Source of the DNA: Chromohalobacter sarecensis
GTDB taxonomy: Bacteria; Pseudomonadota; Gammaproteobacteria; Pseudomonadales; Halomonadaceae
Assembly: GCF_023061135.1 (NCBI RefSeq)
Contig: NZ_JAKGAN010000006.1
Span: 124,001-188,000 of the forward strand
Direction: 5' to 3'
DNA: 64,000 nt
The stretch's first letter is position 1, and each line of letters begins with the position of its first letter. A model generated the notes under the pieces. The model was not told the origin of the DNA, did no database searches, and worked only from the letters and a program-made list of their open reading frames with translations. Shown one piece after another: positions 53,044 through 61,221 of this stretch. The position numbers and the translations under genes are program-made.

Positions 53044-53080
53044 TAATACTCAAAATAATATTAGCTCTCGGCTCGAAACT

Positions 53081-55609
53081 TCAGGTTTCCCCCAACAGCC
53101 GCAGGCTTTCCATGGGTGCCTGACGACGTACCTGACGCGTCAATAGATGGCCGATGCCTCCGATGAGCAGTCCACCGCCTATGGGCATCACGATCCATAG
53201 TGGCCAATGCAGGCGCGGCGGCAGGTCGAACCACATCAAGTAGACACCCAGCGCCGCCGCTTCCGCCAGCAATGCGCCCAGCAGACCACTGGCAATGCCC
53301 AACAATGCGAATTCGGCTCCCTGGATCCGTGCGATCATGCGGTCGCCGGCGCCGAACACACGCAGCAGGGCGCTTTCGTGCGCGCGCATCGGGCGGCTCG
53401 CGGTGAGCGCGGCGTAGAGCACGCTGATTCCCGCCAGCAACACGAATACCAGCACCAGTTCGATGGCACGCGTCACTTGAACCAGCAATTCGCGCACTTG
53501 CTCGAGAATCGCGTCGACATTGAGTAGCGAGACGCCAGGATAGCGCGAGACCAGCTCGCCGATGGTCGTCTGGCGCTCGTCCTCCAGGTGGAACGCCGTG
53601 ATATAGCTGTGGCTGAAGCGCTCGAGCGTCCCCGGAGGAAAGATCACGAAGAAGTTGGGGCGAAAGCTTTCCCAGTCGAGGCTGCGCAGGCTGGTGACGC
53701 GTCCCTCGACCGCTTCACCACCGATATCGAACCGCAGCACCTCGCCCAATGTCACGCCCAGGCGCTCGGCCAGATCCTGTTCCATGGAGATGGGTACCGG
53801 GCGGTCGTCTTCGACAGACGCATCCGCATCGAACCATTCGCCGGCCACGATGCGATTGCCCTCAGGCAGTGTCTCGCGCCACGTCAGATTGAGCTCGCGG
53901 CGCAGCACGTTGGCGTCACGTTGATCGGCCGGCACTGAGTCCTCGGCGGCGTCACCATCGATGGCGACCAGCCGCCCACGCACGATGGGATACAGGGCAC
54001 TACGCGTATCGCTGGCACCCTCGACGATCTCGCGGAAACCTTCACGCTCGGCCGGCTGGATATTGATGGCAAAATAGTTGGGCGTGTCCTCGGGCAACTG
54101 CGATTCCCAGGCGGTCACCAGATCACCGCGCACCAGAGCAATGATCGCCATGGCCGCGAACGTGACCGAGAAGGCCAGCAACTGCCCCAGGCTGGCATGT
54201 CGGCGACGTGCCAGTTGACGCGCACCAAGACGCCAGGCATGCCGTGCGCCGTGGCGGCGCTCGCCGGCGACGCCTCGCACCAGGCGCAGCAGGCCTGTGA
54301 GCAATCCGAGACCCAATAACCACAGGGCCGCCAGCGCCAGTTCGCCGCCAATCAAAAGCCCCAGCGAGAGCGTGAAATCGCCCGAATACAACCACAGCAA
54401 GGCGCCGAACACCCCACTGGCGATGACCACCACGGCCCAGCCGGCCATGGGCACGGGATCGAGCTCGCGTCGCAGTACCTTGAGCGCGCTCACCCGCTTG
54501 AGACGCAACAAAGTGGGGCCTGCGAAGCCGATGAGCACTGCCAGTGCCGTGAGTATCCCCATCAATAACGGCAACGGCCCGGGCGGCGGCAGTTCGAGCG
54601 GTAGAAAATTCGTCAGAATCACCAGCAAGCCCGCCTGTCCCAGCAGGCCCAATAGCGCGCCCACCACCGCCGCCGCCAATGCCAGCCAGGCGAGCTGCAG
54701 GGCAAACAATGTCACCAGTTGTCGCTGCGAGGCGCCGAAACAGCGCAGCAGCGCCGCCGTATCCAAATGGCGATCGACATAGCGACGCGTGGCCATGGCC
54801 ACCGCAACCCCCGCCAACAACACCGCCGCCAATCCCGACAAGCTCAGGTAACGCTGGGCGCGATCCAGCGCACCGCCCAGCCGGGGCCGATCTTCGCGCA
54901 CGTCGCGCACCTCGACGCCGTTGTCGCGCAGCCTCTCCAGGCGCGACTGCACGCGCGCCACGGCCTCGGGCGGCCCCTTGGCCAACAGCTCGTATTCGAG
55001 CCGCGAGCCGGGCTGCACCAGGTCAGTCGCCGCCAAATCGTCGCGGTGCATCATCACGCGCGGATTGAAGGCCGAGAATCCCGCGCCCTGATCCGGCTCG
55101 CGCTCGATCAGGCCGCTCACGGTGAGCGTGCTGTCGCCTATCGCGAGCGTGTCACCGATGTCGAGCTCCATCAGCCGCGCCAGCCGCGGCGCCACCCACA
55201 CGCTGCCGGGTGCGGGACCGTGAGCCAGCGTTTCGAGGCCCTCGCCACGCTCGACGCGCACTTGCCCATACAGCGGGTAAGCGGCGTCAACGACCTTGAG
55301 GCTGGCCGGTTGAAAGGCATCGTCGCGACTGACCATCGAGATCAGGTCGACCTGTTGCGAGAGCGCCAGCCCGGCATCGCGCAGCGTCTGGCGAAGCTCC
55401 TCGGAGAAAGGGTCGCTTTGTTCGAGTACCAGGTCGCCGCCCATCAACTGTCCGGCCTGCCGGGTCAGCCCCCGGTCGAGACGATCCAGAAAGAAACCGA
55501 TCATCGTCGAGGCCGCCACCGCCAGCGCCAGCGCCACGAACAGCGCCCGCACATCGGCGGCACGAAGATCGCGCCACAACCCCTTGAGCGATAGCGAGAG
55601 AGCCTTCAC
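53081..55609 (-). CDS. ybbP: ABC transporter permease with two FtsX-like domains (YbbP type)
   Basis: 842-residue inner-membrane protein with about ten hydrophobic segments in two blocks. TM1 is near residue 20 (AADVRALFVALALAVAASTM), then a large periplasmic domain. A first block lies at about 250-440 (YLSLSGLAAVLLAGVAVAMA...), and a second FtsX-like block at the C-terminus (VTRAIELVLVFVLLAGISVL). It pairs with the ATPase encoded upstream (four-base overlap). The substrate is unknown; the family may extract lipids or lipoproteins. The triple ybbP-ybbA-tesA is conserved in Gammaproteobacteria. Confidence 0.92.
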   Translation of the reverse strand: MKALSLSLKGLWRDLRAADVRALFVALALAVAASTMIGFFLDRLDRGLTRQAGQLMGGDLVLEQSDPFSEELRQTLRDAGLALSQQVDLISMVSRDDAFQPASLKVVDAAYPLYGQVRVERGEGLETLAHGPAPGSVWVAPRLARLMELDIGDTLAIGDSTLTVSGLIEREPDQGAGFSAFNPRVMMHRDDLAATDLVQPGSRLEYELLAKGPPEAVARVQSRLERLRDNGVEVRDVREDRPRLGGALDRAQRYLSLSGLAAVLLAGVAVAMATRRYVDRHLDTAALLRCFGASQRQLVTLFALQLAWLALAAAVVGALLGLLGQAGLLVILTNFLPLELPPPGPLPLLMGILTALAVLIGFAGPTLLRLKRVSALKVLRRELDPVPMAGWAVVVIASGVFGALLWLYSGDFTLSLGLLIGGELALAALWLLGLGLLTGLLRLVRGVAGERRHGARHAWRLGARQLARRRHASLGQLLAFSVTFAAMAIIALVRGDLVTAWESQLPEDTPNYFAINIQPAEREGFREIVEGASDTRSALYPIVRGRLVAIDGDAAEDSVPADQRDANVLRRELNLTWRETLPEGNRIVAGEWFDADASVEDDRPVPISMEQDLAERLGVTLGEVLRFDIGGEAVEGRVTSLRSLDWESFRPNFFVIFPPGTLERFSHSYITAFHLEDERQTTIGELVSRYPGVSLLNVDAILEQVRELLVQVTRAIELVLVFVLLAGISVLYAALTASRPMRAHESALLRVFGAGDRMIARIQGAEFALLGIASGLLGALLAEAAALGVYLMWFDLPPRLHWPLWIVMPIGGGLLIGGIGHLLTRQVRRQAPMESLRLLGET

Positions 55610-56325
55610 AAGGCCACCTCTTCATGGCTCATGGCCTGCAGGCGTCCTTCTTCAAGGCGCAGGCAACGCCCGCAGCGGCGCGCCAGGGCATGATCGTGTG
55701 TGACCAATATCAGGGTCGTGCCCATTTCCCGATTGAGCTCGAACAGCAAGTCGATGATATGCGCCCCCGTGGTGCGATCGAGGTTACCGGTGGGCTCATC
55801 AGCGAAGACCAGCTTTGGATGGCTGACGAAGGCACGCGCCACCGCCACGCGTTGCTGCTCACCGCCGGAGAGTTGCTTGGGTAGATGGCCGAGCCGTTCG
55901 CCGAGCCCGACTCTCGTCAACCAGGTGCGCGCTCGCTGCTCATCATCGCCCGAAGGCGAAAGCTCCTGGGGCAGCAGGACATTTTCCAGCGCCGTCAGCG
56001 TAGGCAGGAGCTGGAAGTTCTGAAACACGAACCCCACTTGCCCAGCACGTAGCCGCGCCCGGCCGTCCTCGTCCAGGGTGCTCAGCGATTCACCGAATAA
56101 CTGGATATCGCCTTCACTGGGCGTATCCAGTCCTGCCAGTAAGCCCAGCAGGGTCGACTTGCCCGATCCGGAACTCCCCAGAATGGCCACGCTCTCGCCG
56201 CCATGGACGTCCAACGCCAAGTCGTCGAGAATCGTCAGTACACGCTCACCGCTGCGCACGCGCTGTGTAACGTGACTTGCGCGTAAAATGGAAGTTTTCG
56301 CTTTATTCAAGGAGTCGTCGGACAT
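55606..56325 (-). CDS. ybbA: ABC transporter ATPase (YbbA, LolD-like)
   Basis: 239-residue ATPase: Walker A ILGSSGSGKSTLLGLLAGLD, Q-loop VGFVFQNFQLLPTLTALENV, signature LSGGEQQRVAVARAFVSHPK, Walker B LVFADEPTGNLD, H-loop LILVTHDHALARRCGR. This is the LolD/MacB class that works with FtsX-like permeases, here YbbP. The start MSDDSLNKAKT has AAGGAA nine bases upstream. Its start codon shares CATG with the tesA start on the opposite strand. Confidence 0.94.
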   Translation of the reverse strand: MSDDSLNKAKTSILRASHVTQRVRSGERVLTILDDLALDVHGGESVAILGSSGSGKSTLLGLLAGLDTPSEGDIQLFGESLSTLDEDGRARLRAGQVGFVFQNFQLLPTLTALENVLLPQELSPSGDDEQRARTWLTRVGLGERLGHLPKQLSGGEQQRVAVARAFVSHPKLVFADEPTGNLDRTTGAHIIDLLFELNREMGTTLILVTHDHALARRCGRCLRLEEGRLQAMSHEEVAL

Positions 56326-56977
56326 GCGTGAGAGTTCCTTTTCCTGGATACGCGGGGGCATGCGTATCCTGATGGTCGCCGTGTTGTGCTTCGCTGCGGT
56401 AAATGCCGTGCATGCGCGCGCCAATACCCTGCTGGTGGTCGGCGATAGCCTGAGCGCGGCACACGGTATCGAGCGCGACGCCGGCTGGGTCAACTTGCTT
56501 CGGCAACGCCTCGGCAGTCAACACCGGGTAATCAACGCCAGCATTAGCGGCGACACCACCTCGAGCGGCGCGGCACGTCTGCCGGAGCTTCTCGAGCGTC
56601 ACGCCCCGGACATCGTGCTGCTCGAACTAGGCGGCAACGACGGCCTGCGCGGGCTGTCACCACAGCAGATGAAGCTCAATTTGCGTGACATGATCGAAAA
56701 AAGCCAGACCGCCGACGCACGCGTACTGCTGCTGGGTATCGAAATACCACCCAATTACGGCGCTTCTTACACCGATGCCTTTCGCGGCGTCTTCCGACAG
56801 CTCAGTGAAGAATACGACATTCCCTTAGTGCCCTTCATTCTCGACGGCATCGCCCTGCAAGACGCCATGATGCAGGACGACGGCATTCATCCCACCGCCG
56901 AGGCACAGCCGATCATTCTCGACAATGTGTGGCCCAAGCTGAAAGCCCTGTTATCCGACGATGCCGATAAACCGTAA
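56324..56977 (+). CDS. tesA: Multifunctional acyl-CoA thioesterase I / lysophospholipase (TesA), GDSL hydrolase
   Basis: 217-residue periplasmic SGNH hydrolase. The signal peptide ends near VHARA. The mature part has block I LLVVGDSLSAAHGIE (catalytic Ser), block II Gly in NASISGDTTSSG, block III LELGGNDGLRGL (Asn), and block V DDGIHPTAEAQPII (Asp/His). The start at 56324 has AAGGAG nine bases upstream; an alternative ATG at 56360 would shorten the signal peptide but has a poorer site. Divergent from ybbA. Confidence 0.95.
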   Translation: MRESSFSWIRGGMRILMVAVLCFAAVNAVHARANTLLVVGDSLSAAHGIERDAGWVNLLRQRLGSQHRVINASISGDTTSSGAARLPELLERHAPDIVLLELGGNDGLRGLSPQQMKLNLRDMIEKSQTADARVLLLGIEIPPNYGASYTDAFRGVFRQLSEEYDIPLVPFILDGIALQDAMMQDDGIHPTAEAQPIILDNVWPKLKALLSDDADKP

Positions 56978-57092
56978 TCATCACGTTTGTTGTAACGCCC
57001 ATTCCTCGGTTGATTTTACGCATATCAGCGATGACTATTTCACTTATGCTTATGCTTACCGCGCAGAGCTGATCGTCGACAAGGAAATTCTG

Positions 57093-58067
57093 ATGAGTGA
57101 CATGGACACCGCACTGGTGGCCGCCTACCGATTGAACGGCCAAGGCGGCGGTGAATTATTGAGCGTACGCGACCTGCAGGCCGCCTGGGGCGGTGATGAG
57201 GCGCCCATGTGGATGCATCTCGACTTTCGCCACGACGATATCGCGACCTATCTCAACGACTTGGCGGAGCTAGACGAGACAGTGGTCGAGGCGTTGCTTG
57301 AGGAAGACACGCGTCCGCGCGTGGCCAAGTTCGGGCGCGGCGTCGTCACCACGCTGCGCGGCGTCAATCACAACCCCGGCGCTGCCATGGACGACATGAT
57401 CTCGCTGCGGGTGTGGATGACACCCAAGCGCATGATTACGCTGCGTCGCAGGCCGCTGAAGGCCGCCAGCGATGTGCGTGAACGCCTGGATGCCGACGAA
57501 GGCGCGTTGTCGGTGCCCGACCTCCTCGCCTGGCTGGTCGAGGCGCTGGTGGACCAGGTCGGCGACTATTCACACCAACTCGATAACGCCCTCGGCGAGC
57601 TCGAGGAATTGCAACTCGCCAAGGGCGCTGTCGACGCCGATGATCTCACCCGGCTACGCCGCCCCTTCATCACCCTGCGGCGCTTCATGGGGCCGCAGCG
57701 TGACTGCCTTTCACAGCTTGCCCAGAGCCCTCAGTGGCTCGATGAGACGACCCAGGTTGCATTGCGCGAGAACGCCAATCAGCTCTCGCGCTACGTCGAG
57801 GATTTCAGTGCCATGCAGGAACGCGCGTTGATCCTCCAGGAGCAGATCTGGAGCGAGCACAACGAGCAGCTCAACCAGCGCATGTACATGCTGGCCATCA
57901 TCACGACCGTTTTCCTGCCTTTGAGCTTCTTGACTGGACTATTGGGCATCAACGTGGGCGGCATCCCCGGCGCCGACAGCCCCTACGGTTTTGCCGTCTT
58001 CATCACCATTACGCTGGTGATGGGACTGGGTGTGATGTGGCTGCTCAAGCGCAAGCATTGGTGGTGA
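57093..58067 (+). CDS. ZntB/CorA-family metal ion transporter
   Basis: 324-residue inner-membrane protein. The cytoplasmic funnel domain fills about 1-260 (WMHLDFRHDDIATYLNDLAE, RMITLRRRPLKAASDVRERL, LVEALVDQVGDYSHQLDNAL). Two C-terminal helices follow (ITTVFLPLSFLTGLLGINVG and YGFAVFITITLVMGLGVMWL). The pore signature reads GINVGGIPG instead of GMN, and the GG-I-P-G segment after it matches ZntB more than CorA. It could carry zinc or another divalent ion. AAGGAA lies six bases before the ATG. REP units follow 20 bases after the stop. Confidence 0.88.
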   Translation: MSDMDTALVAAYRLNGQGGGELLSVRDLQAAWGGDEAPMWMHLDFRHDDIATYLNDLAELDETVVEALLEEDTRPRVAKFGRGVVTTLRGVNHNPGAAMDDMISLRVWMTPKRMITLRRRPLKAASDVRERLDADEGALSVPDLLAWLVEALVDQVGDYSHQLDNALGELEELQLAKGAVDADDLTRLRRPFITLRRFMGPQRDCLSQLAQSPQWLDETTQVALRENANQLSRYVEDFSAMQERALILQEQIWSEHNEQLNQRMYMLAIITTVFLPLSFLTGLLGINVGGIPGADSPYGFAVFITITLVMGLGVMWLLKRKHWW

Positions 58068-58086
58068 AGCCGAGACGACTTCACCG

Positions 58087-58360
58087 CAACTCCATCGGGA
58101 CTGAAGTCCCTCCCACAAAGGCCCCTTTGCCACCCGGCCTAGTGTTGTGGGAGCGAATTTATTCGCGATGAAAGCTGACACAACTCCATCGGAACTGAAG
58201 TCCCTCCCACAAAAGCCCCTTTGCCACCCGGCCTGGGTGTTGTGGGAGCGAATTTATTCGCGATGAAAGCTGACACAACTCCATCGGAACTGAAGTCCCT
58301 CCCACAAAGGCCCCTTTGCCACCCGGCCTGGGTGTTGTGGGAGCGAATTTATTCGCGATA
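58087..58360. repeat. Three tandem composite REP units (94-95 bp period)
   Basis: Units start at 58087, 58181 and 58276. Each holds a type A hairpin (CATCGGGACTGAAGTCCC or the variant CATCGGAACTGAAGTCCC, then TCCCACAA). A spacer of about 27 bases (GCCCCTTTGCCACCCGGCCT) follows, then a type B hairpin (TGTGGGAGCGAATTTATTCG). Heads face each other, so each unit can also form one long TTGTGGGAG/CTCCCACAA-based stem. The units are nearly identical, pointing to recent duplication. They lie between convergent genes (zntB-like and SelW-like) and fill the whole 312-base gap. Confidence 0.95.
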
Positions 58361-58379
58361 AACCCTGCATTTTTCAGGC

Positions 58380-58652
58380 TTATCGATCCGTATGCCCCAG
58401 ATCTCGCTCGGGATCGAGCCGGTCGCGCAACTGCTGCTTGAGCCATTTGATATCCGGGAAGCCGCCGTCGCGCTTGCGCTCCCAGATCACATCGTCGTCA
58501 TCGTAGACGACCTCGAAATGGCCGCCGTGGCTGGGTGCTAGCGCCACTTGCTCGAGGTCTTCGCCGAAGGTCTGCAGCAGTTCCTGGGCATACCACCCGG
58601 CGCGTAACAACCAGTGACATTGCGTGCAATAATGGATGCGAATGCGGGACAT
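58380..58652 (-). CDS. SelT/SelW/SelH-family thioredoxin-like protein (Cys form)
   Basis: 90-residue protein beginning MSRIRIHYCTQCHWLLRAGW with the redox CTQC motif (selenoprotein W position occupied by Cys), followed by AQELLQTFGEDLEQVALAPS and GGHFEVVYDDDDVIWERKRD, typical of the Rdx family. Role unknown, probably thiol redox. GGAGG lies about 10 bases before the ATG. The short LOV gene is divergent from it, about 185 bases away. Confidence 0.9.
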   Translation of the reverse strand: MSRIRIHYCTQCHWLLRAGWYAQELLQTFGEDLEQVALAPSHGGHFEVVYDDDDVIWERKRDGGFPDIKWLKQQLRDRLDPERDLGHTDR

Positions 58653-58836
58653 GGCGAGCGCGCCTCCGTCGGTGTATAGGGCGGTCATGATGCGACGACC
58701 GTGCCGTCCGGACAAGTCGGACAATCGTACCCCCCAGCCAGCGTCTGCCAGAGGTCGAGATGTAATACGTCGCGTTGAAATCCACCCCCGGCATGGCCAT
58801 GATGAGTGCATGACAGTCCCAAGGAACGCAGAGACG

Positions 58837-59271
58837 ATGAAACGACCTCCGATGATCAGCCCGGCGCTACTTGAACGTATTGTCAATGCGTCAGACGATG
58901 GCATCGTGGTGGCCGAACAGGAAGGTGACGAAACCATCCTGATCTATGCCAATCAAGGCTTCGAACGGCTCACCGGCTACAGTACCGACGAGATCCTCTA
59001 TCGCGACTGCCGTTTCCTGCAGAACGGCGACCACGACCAGCCTCAACTGGATACCATTCGCCAGGCGATCCGCGCCGGACAGCCCTGTCAGGTGGTCTTG
59101 CGCAACTATCGCAAGGACGGCTCGATGTTCTGGAACGAACTCTCGATCACGCCTGTCTACGACGATGAAGATCAGCTGACCTACTTCGTCGGCGTGCAGA
59201 AGGATGTCACCGCGCATGTCGAAGCGATGCAGGAGCTCGAGCGTCTACGCGCCGAGCGCGGGCAGGCCTGA
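58837..59271 (+). CDS. Short LOV (light-oxygen-voltage) blue-light photoreceptor
   Basis: 144-residue single-domain protein that should bind FMN and form a photoadduct at Cys58 under blue light. The LOV core runs from about 10 to 125: ILIYANQGFERLTGYSTDEI, YRDCRFLQNGD (Cys58, Gln62; Asp57 in place of the usual Asn), LRNYRKDGSMFWNELSITPV (flavin Asn90 and Asn100), and YFVGVQKDVT (Gln121). A short C-terminal helix follows (EAMQELERLRAERGQA), and no output domain exists. The sequence strongly resembles the Pseudomonas putida short LOV proteins PpSB1/PpSB2 as I recall them. The start has AAGGAA upstream. Confidence 0.95.
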   Translation: MKRPPMISPALLERIVNASDDGIVVAEQEGDETILIYANQGFERLTGYSTDEILYRDCRFLQNGDHDQPQLDTIRQAIRAGQPCQVVLRNYRKDGSMFWNELSITPVYDDEDQLTYFVGVQKDVTAHVEAMQELERLRAERGQA

Positions 59272-59388
59272 GGAGGCATTTCAAGCAACGGGGCTTGCGT
59301 GATGTAGGCGCGTATCGCGCTAGCCTTTACGCTACACCCCCTCTATCATCGTGACTTGTGATCCATTTCCCAACCAAACCGGAATTCC

Positions 59389-61050
59389 ATGGCGCAATAC
59401 GTCTATACCATGAATCGGGTGGGCAAGATCGTCCCCCCCAAGCATGAAATCCTCAAGGATATTTCGCTTTCCTTCTTCCCTGGCGCAAAGATCGGCGTGC
59501 TCGGCCTCAACGGCGCGGGCAAGTCCACTCTGCTACGGATCATGGCCGGTGTGGACAAGGAATATAACGGCGAAGCACGTCCCATGCCGGGCATCAACAT
59601 CGGCTATCTGCCGCAGGAGCCCGAGCTCGACGACGCCAAGGACGTCCGCGAGACGGTCGAAGAAGCCTTGAGCGAGATCACCGAGGCACAGGCACAGCTC
59701 GAAGCGGTCTATGTTGCTTACGCCGAGCCGGACGCCGACTTCGACGCCTTGGCCGCCGAGCAGGCACGTCTCGAGGACCTCATCGAGGCTGCCGACGCGC
59801 ACAATATCGAGCGCAAGCTGGAAGTCGCCGCCGAGGCCCTGCGTCTACCGCCCTGGGACGCCAAGGTCGGCAACCTCTCCGGGGGCGAGCGCCGTCGCGT
59901 GGCATTGTGCCGCTTGCTACTCTCGAGCCCCGACATGCTGTTGCTCGACGAGCCGACCAACCACCTCGACGCCGAATCGGTGGCCTGGCTGGAACGCTAC
60001 CTGCATGACTACAGCGGCACCGTGGTGGCGATCACCCACGACCGCTATTTCCTCGACAACGTCGCCGGCTGGATTCTCGAGCTGGATCGCGGGCAAGGTA
60101 TTCCCTTCGAGGGCAACTACTCGCAGTGGCTGGAATCGAAGGAGAAACGCCTCGAGCAGGAAGCCAAGCAGGAGGCTTCCAAGAACAAGGCGATCAAGCA
60201 GGAGCTCGAGTGGGTGCGCAGCAACGCCAAGGGGCGTCAGACCAAGAGCAAGGCGCGCCTGAACCGCTTCGAGGAAATGCAATCCGGCGATTTCCAGAAG
60301 CGCAACGAGACCAACGAGATCTACATTCCGCCCGGTCCGCGCCTCGGCGACAAGGTCATCGAGTTCCACGACGTGGCCAAGCGCTTCGACGACAAGTTGC
60401 TGTTCGAGAACCTCTCGTTCCAGCTACCCAAGGGTGCCATCGTGGGCATCGTCGGCGGCAACGGCGCCGGCAAGTCCACGTTGTTCAAACTGATCACCGG
60501 CATGGAACAGCCCGACAGCGGCGAGGTCGTCACCGGTGAGACCGTGGACATCGCCTACGTGGAGCAGTTGCGCGATCACCTCGACGACAAGCAGACCGTC
60601 TGGGAAGCGGTATCCGACGGCCAGGACATGATCAGCATCAATGGCTACGAGATGTCGTCGCGCGCCTACGTGGGGCGTTTCAACTTCAAGGGCAACGATC
60701 AGCAAAAACGTCTATCGGAGCTCTCCGGGGGCGAGCGTGGGCGCTTGCAACTGGCTCAGACTCTCAAGCAAGGCGCCAACGTCCTGCTGCTCGACGAGCC
60801 CTCCAACGATCTCGACATCGAGACGCTACGTGCCCTGGAAGAAGCGCTGCTCGCCTTCCCCGGCTGCGCGCTGGTCATCTCGCACGACCGCTGGTTCCTC
60901 GACCGTATCGCGACCCATATCCTCGCCTATGAAGGGGATTCCAGCGTTAAGTTCTTCGAGGGCAACTACAGCGAGTACGAGGAAGACTATCGCCAGCGCG
61001 TGGGCAACGACACACCCAAGCGTATGAAGTACAAGCGTATCGACGCCTGA
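59389..61050 (+). CDS. ettA: Energy-dependent translational throttle protein EttA (ABC-F)
   Basis: Ribosome-bound ABC-F ATPase that gates the first elongation steps according to ATP/ADP ratio. The 553 residues contain two ATPase cassettes: Walker A GLNGAGKSTLLRIMAG and GGNGAGKSTLFKLITG, signatures LSGGERRRVALCR and LSGGERGRLQLAQ. Walker B LLLDEPTNHLDAESVAW and LLLDEPSNDLDIETLRA are also present. An inter-domain linker follows (KAIKQELEWVRSNAKGRQTK). The N-terminus MAQYVYTMNRVGKIVPPKHE is diagnostic for EttA. Single gene with terminator. Confidence 0.97.
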   Translation: MAQYVYTMNRVGKIVPPKHEILKDISLSFFPGAKIGVLGLNGAGKSTLLRIMAGVDKEYNGEARPMPGINIGYLPQEPELDDAKDVRETVEEALSEITEAQAQLEAVYVAYAEPDADFDALAAEQARLEDLIEAADAHNIERKLEVAAEALRLPPWDAKVGNLSGGERRRVALCRLLLSSPDMLLLDEPTNHLDAESVAWLERYLHDYSGTVVAITHDRYFLDNVAGWILELDRGQGIPFEGNYSQWLESKEKRLEQEAKQEASKNKAIKQELEWVRSNAKGRQTKSKARLNRFEEMQSGDFQKRNETNEIYIPPGPRLGDKVIEFHDVAKRFDDKLLFENLSFQLPKGAIVGIVGGNGAGKSTLFKLITGMEQPDSGEVVTGETVDIAYVEQLRDHLDDKQTVWEAVSDGQDMISINGYEMSSRAYVGRFNFKGNDQQKRLSELSGGERGRLQLAQTLKQGANVLLLDEPSNDLDIETLRALEEALLAFPGCALVISHDRWFLDRIATHILAYEGDSSVKFFEGNYSEYEEDYRQRVGNDTPKRMKYKRIDA

Positions 61051-61110
61051 CCGGCTCCGCCGGAGACGTAAGAACGCCCGCTGCGCGGGCTGAAGTTTGA
61101 AGCTGGAAGA

Positions 61111-61146
61111 AGACCCCACAACCGCCAGGTTCGTGGGGTCTTTTTA
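61111..61146 (+). terminator. Terminator after ettA
   Basis: Stem GACCCCAC / GTGGGGTC with loop AACCGCCAGGTTC, followed by TTTTT. A further small hairpin (CGCCCGCTGCGCGGGC) lies between the stop codon and this terminator. Confidence 0.9.
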
Positions 61147-61182
61147 TGACTCCCCTCTTCCAGGCGCGAAGCGGGCGTTCTT

Positions 61183-61221
61183 CCCGGCTTTTATAGACGC
61201 TTAGCGTCAATAAAAGCCGGG
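61183..61221. repeat. 18-bp inverted repeat spanning the lpxL-like stop codon
   Basis: Arms 61183-61200 and 61204-61221 (CCCGGCTTTTATAGACGC and GCGTCAATAAAAGCCGGG) pair with one mismatch and a three-base loop TTA. The right arm contains the last codons and the TGA stop of the acyltransferase gene on the minus strand. No T-run follows, so it is not a standard intrinsic terminator. Confidence 0.85.

Noticed and set aside
51390-53080. IS200/IS605 insertion sequence
   Set aside because: The transposase is of the RAYT type with REP elements around it. There is no TnpB, no defined left and right ends, and no target duplication.
58087-58360. Regular repeat array resembling a small CRISPR
   Set aside because: The period is 94-95 bases, the 'spacers' are nearly identical, the repeats are palindromic REP hairpins found elsewhere in the window, and no cas genes are present.
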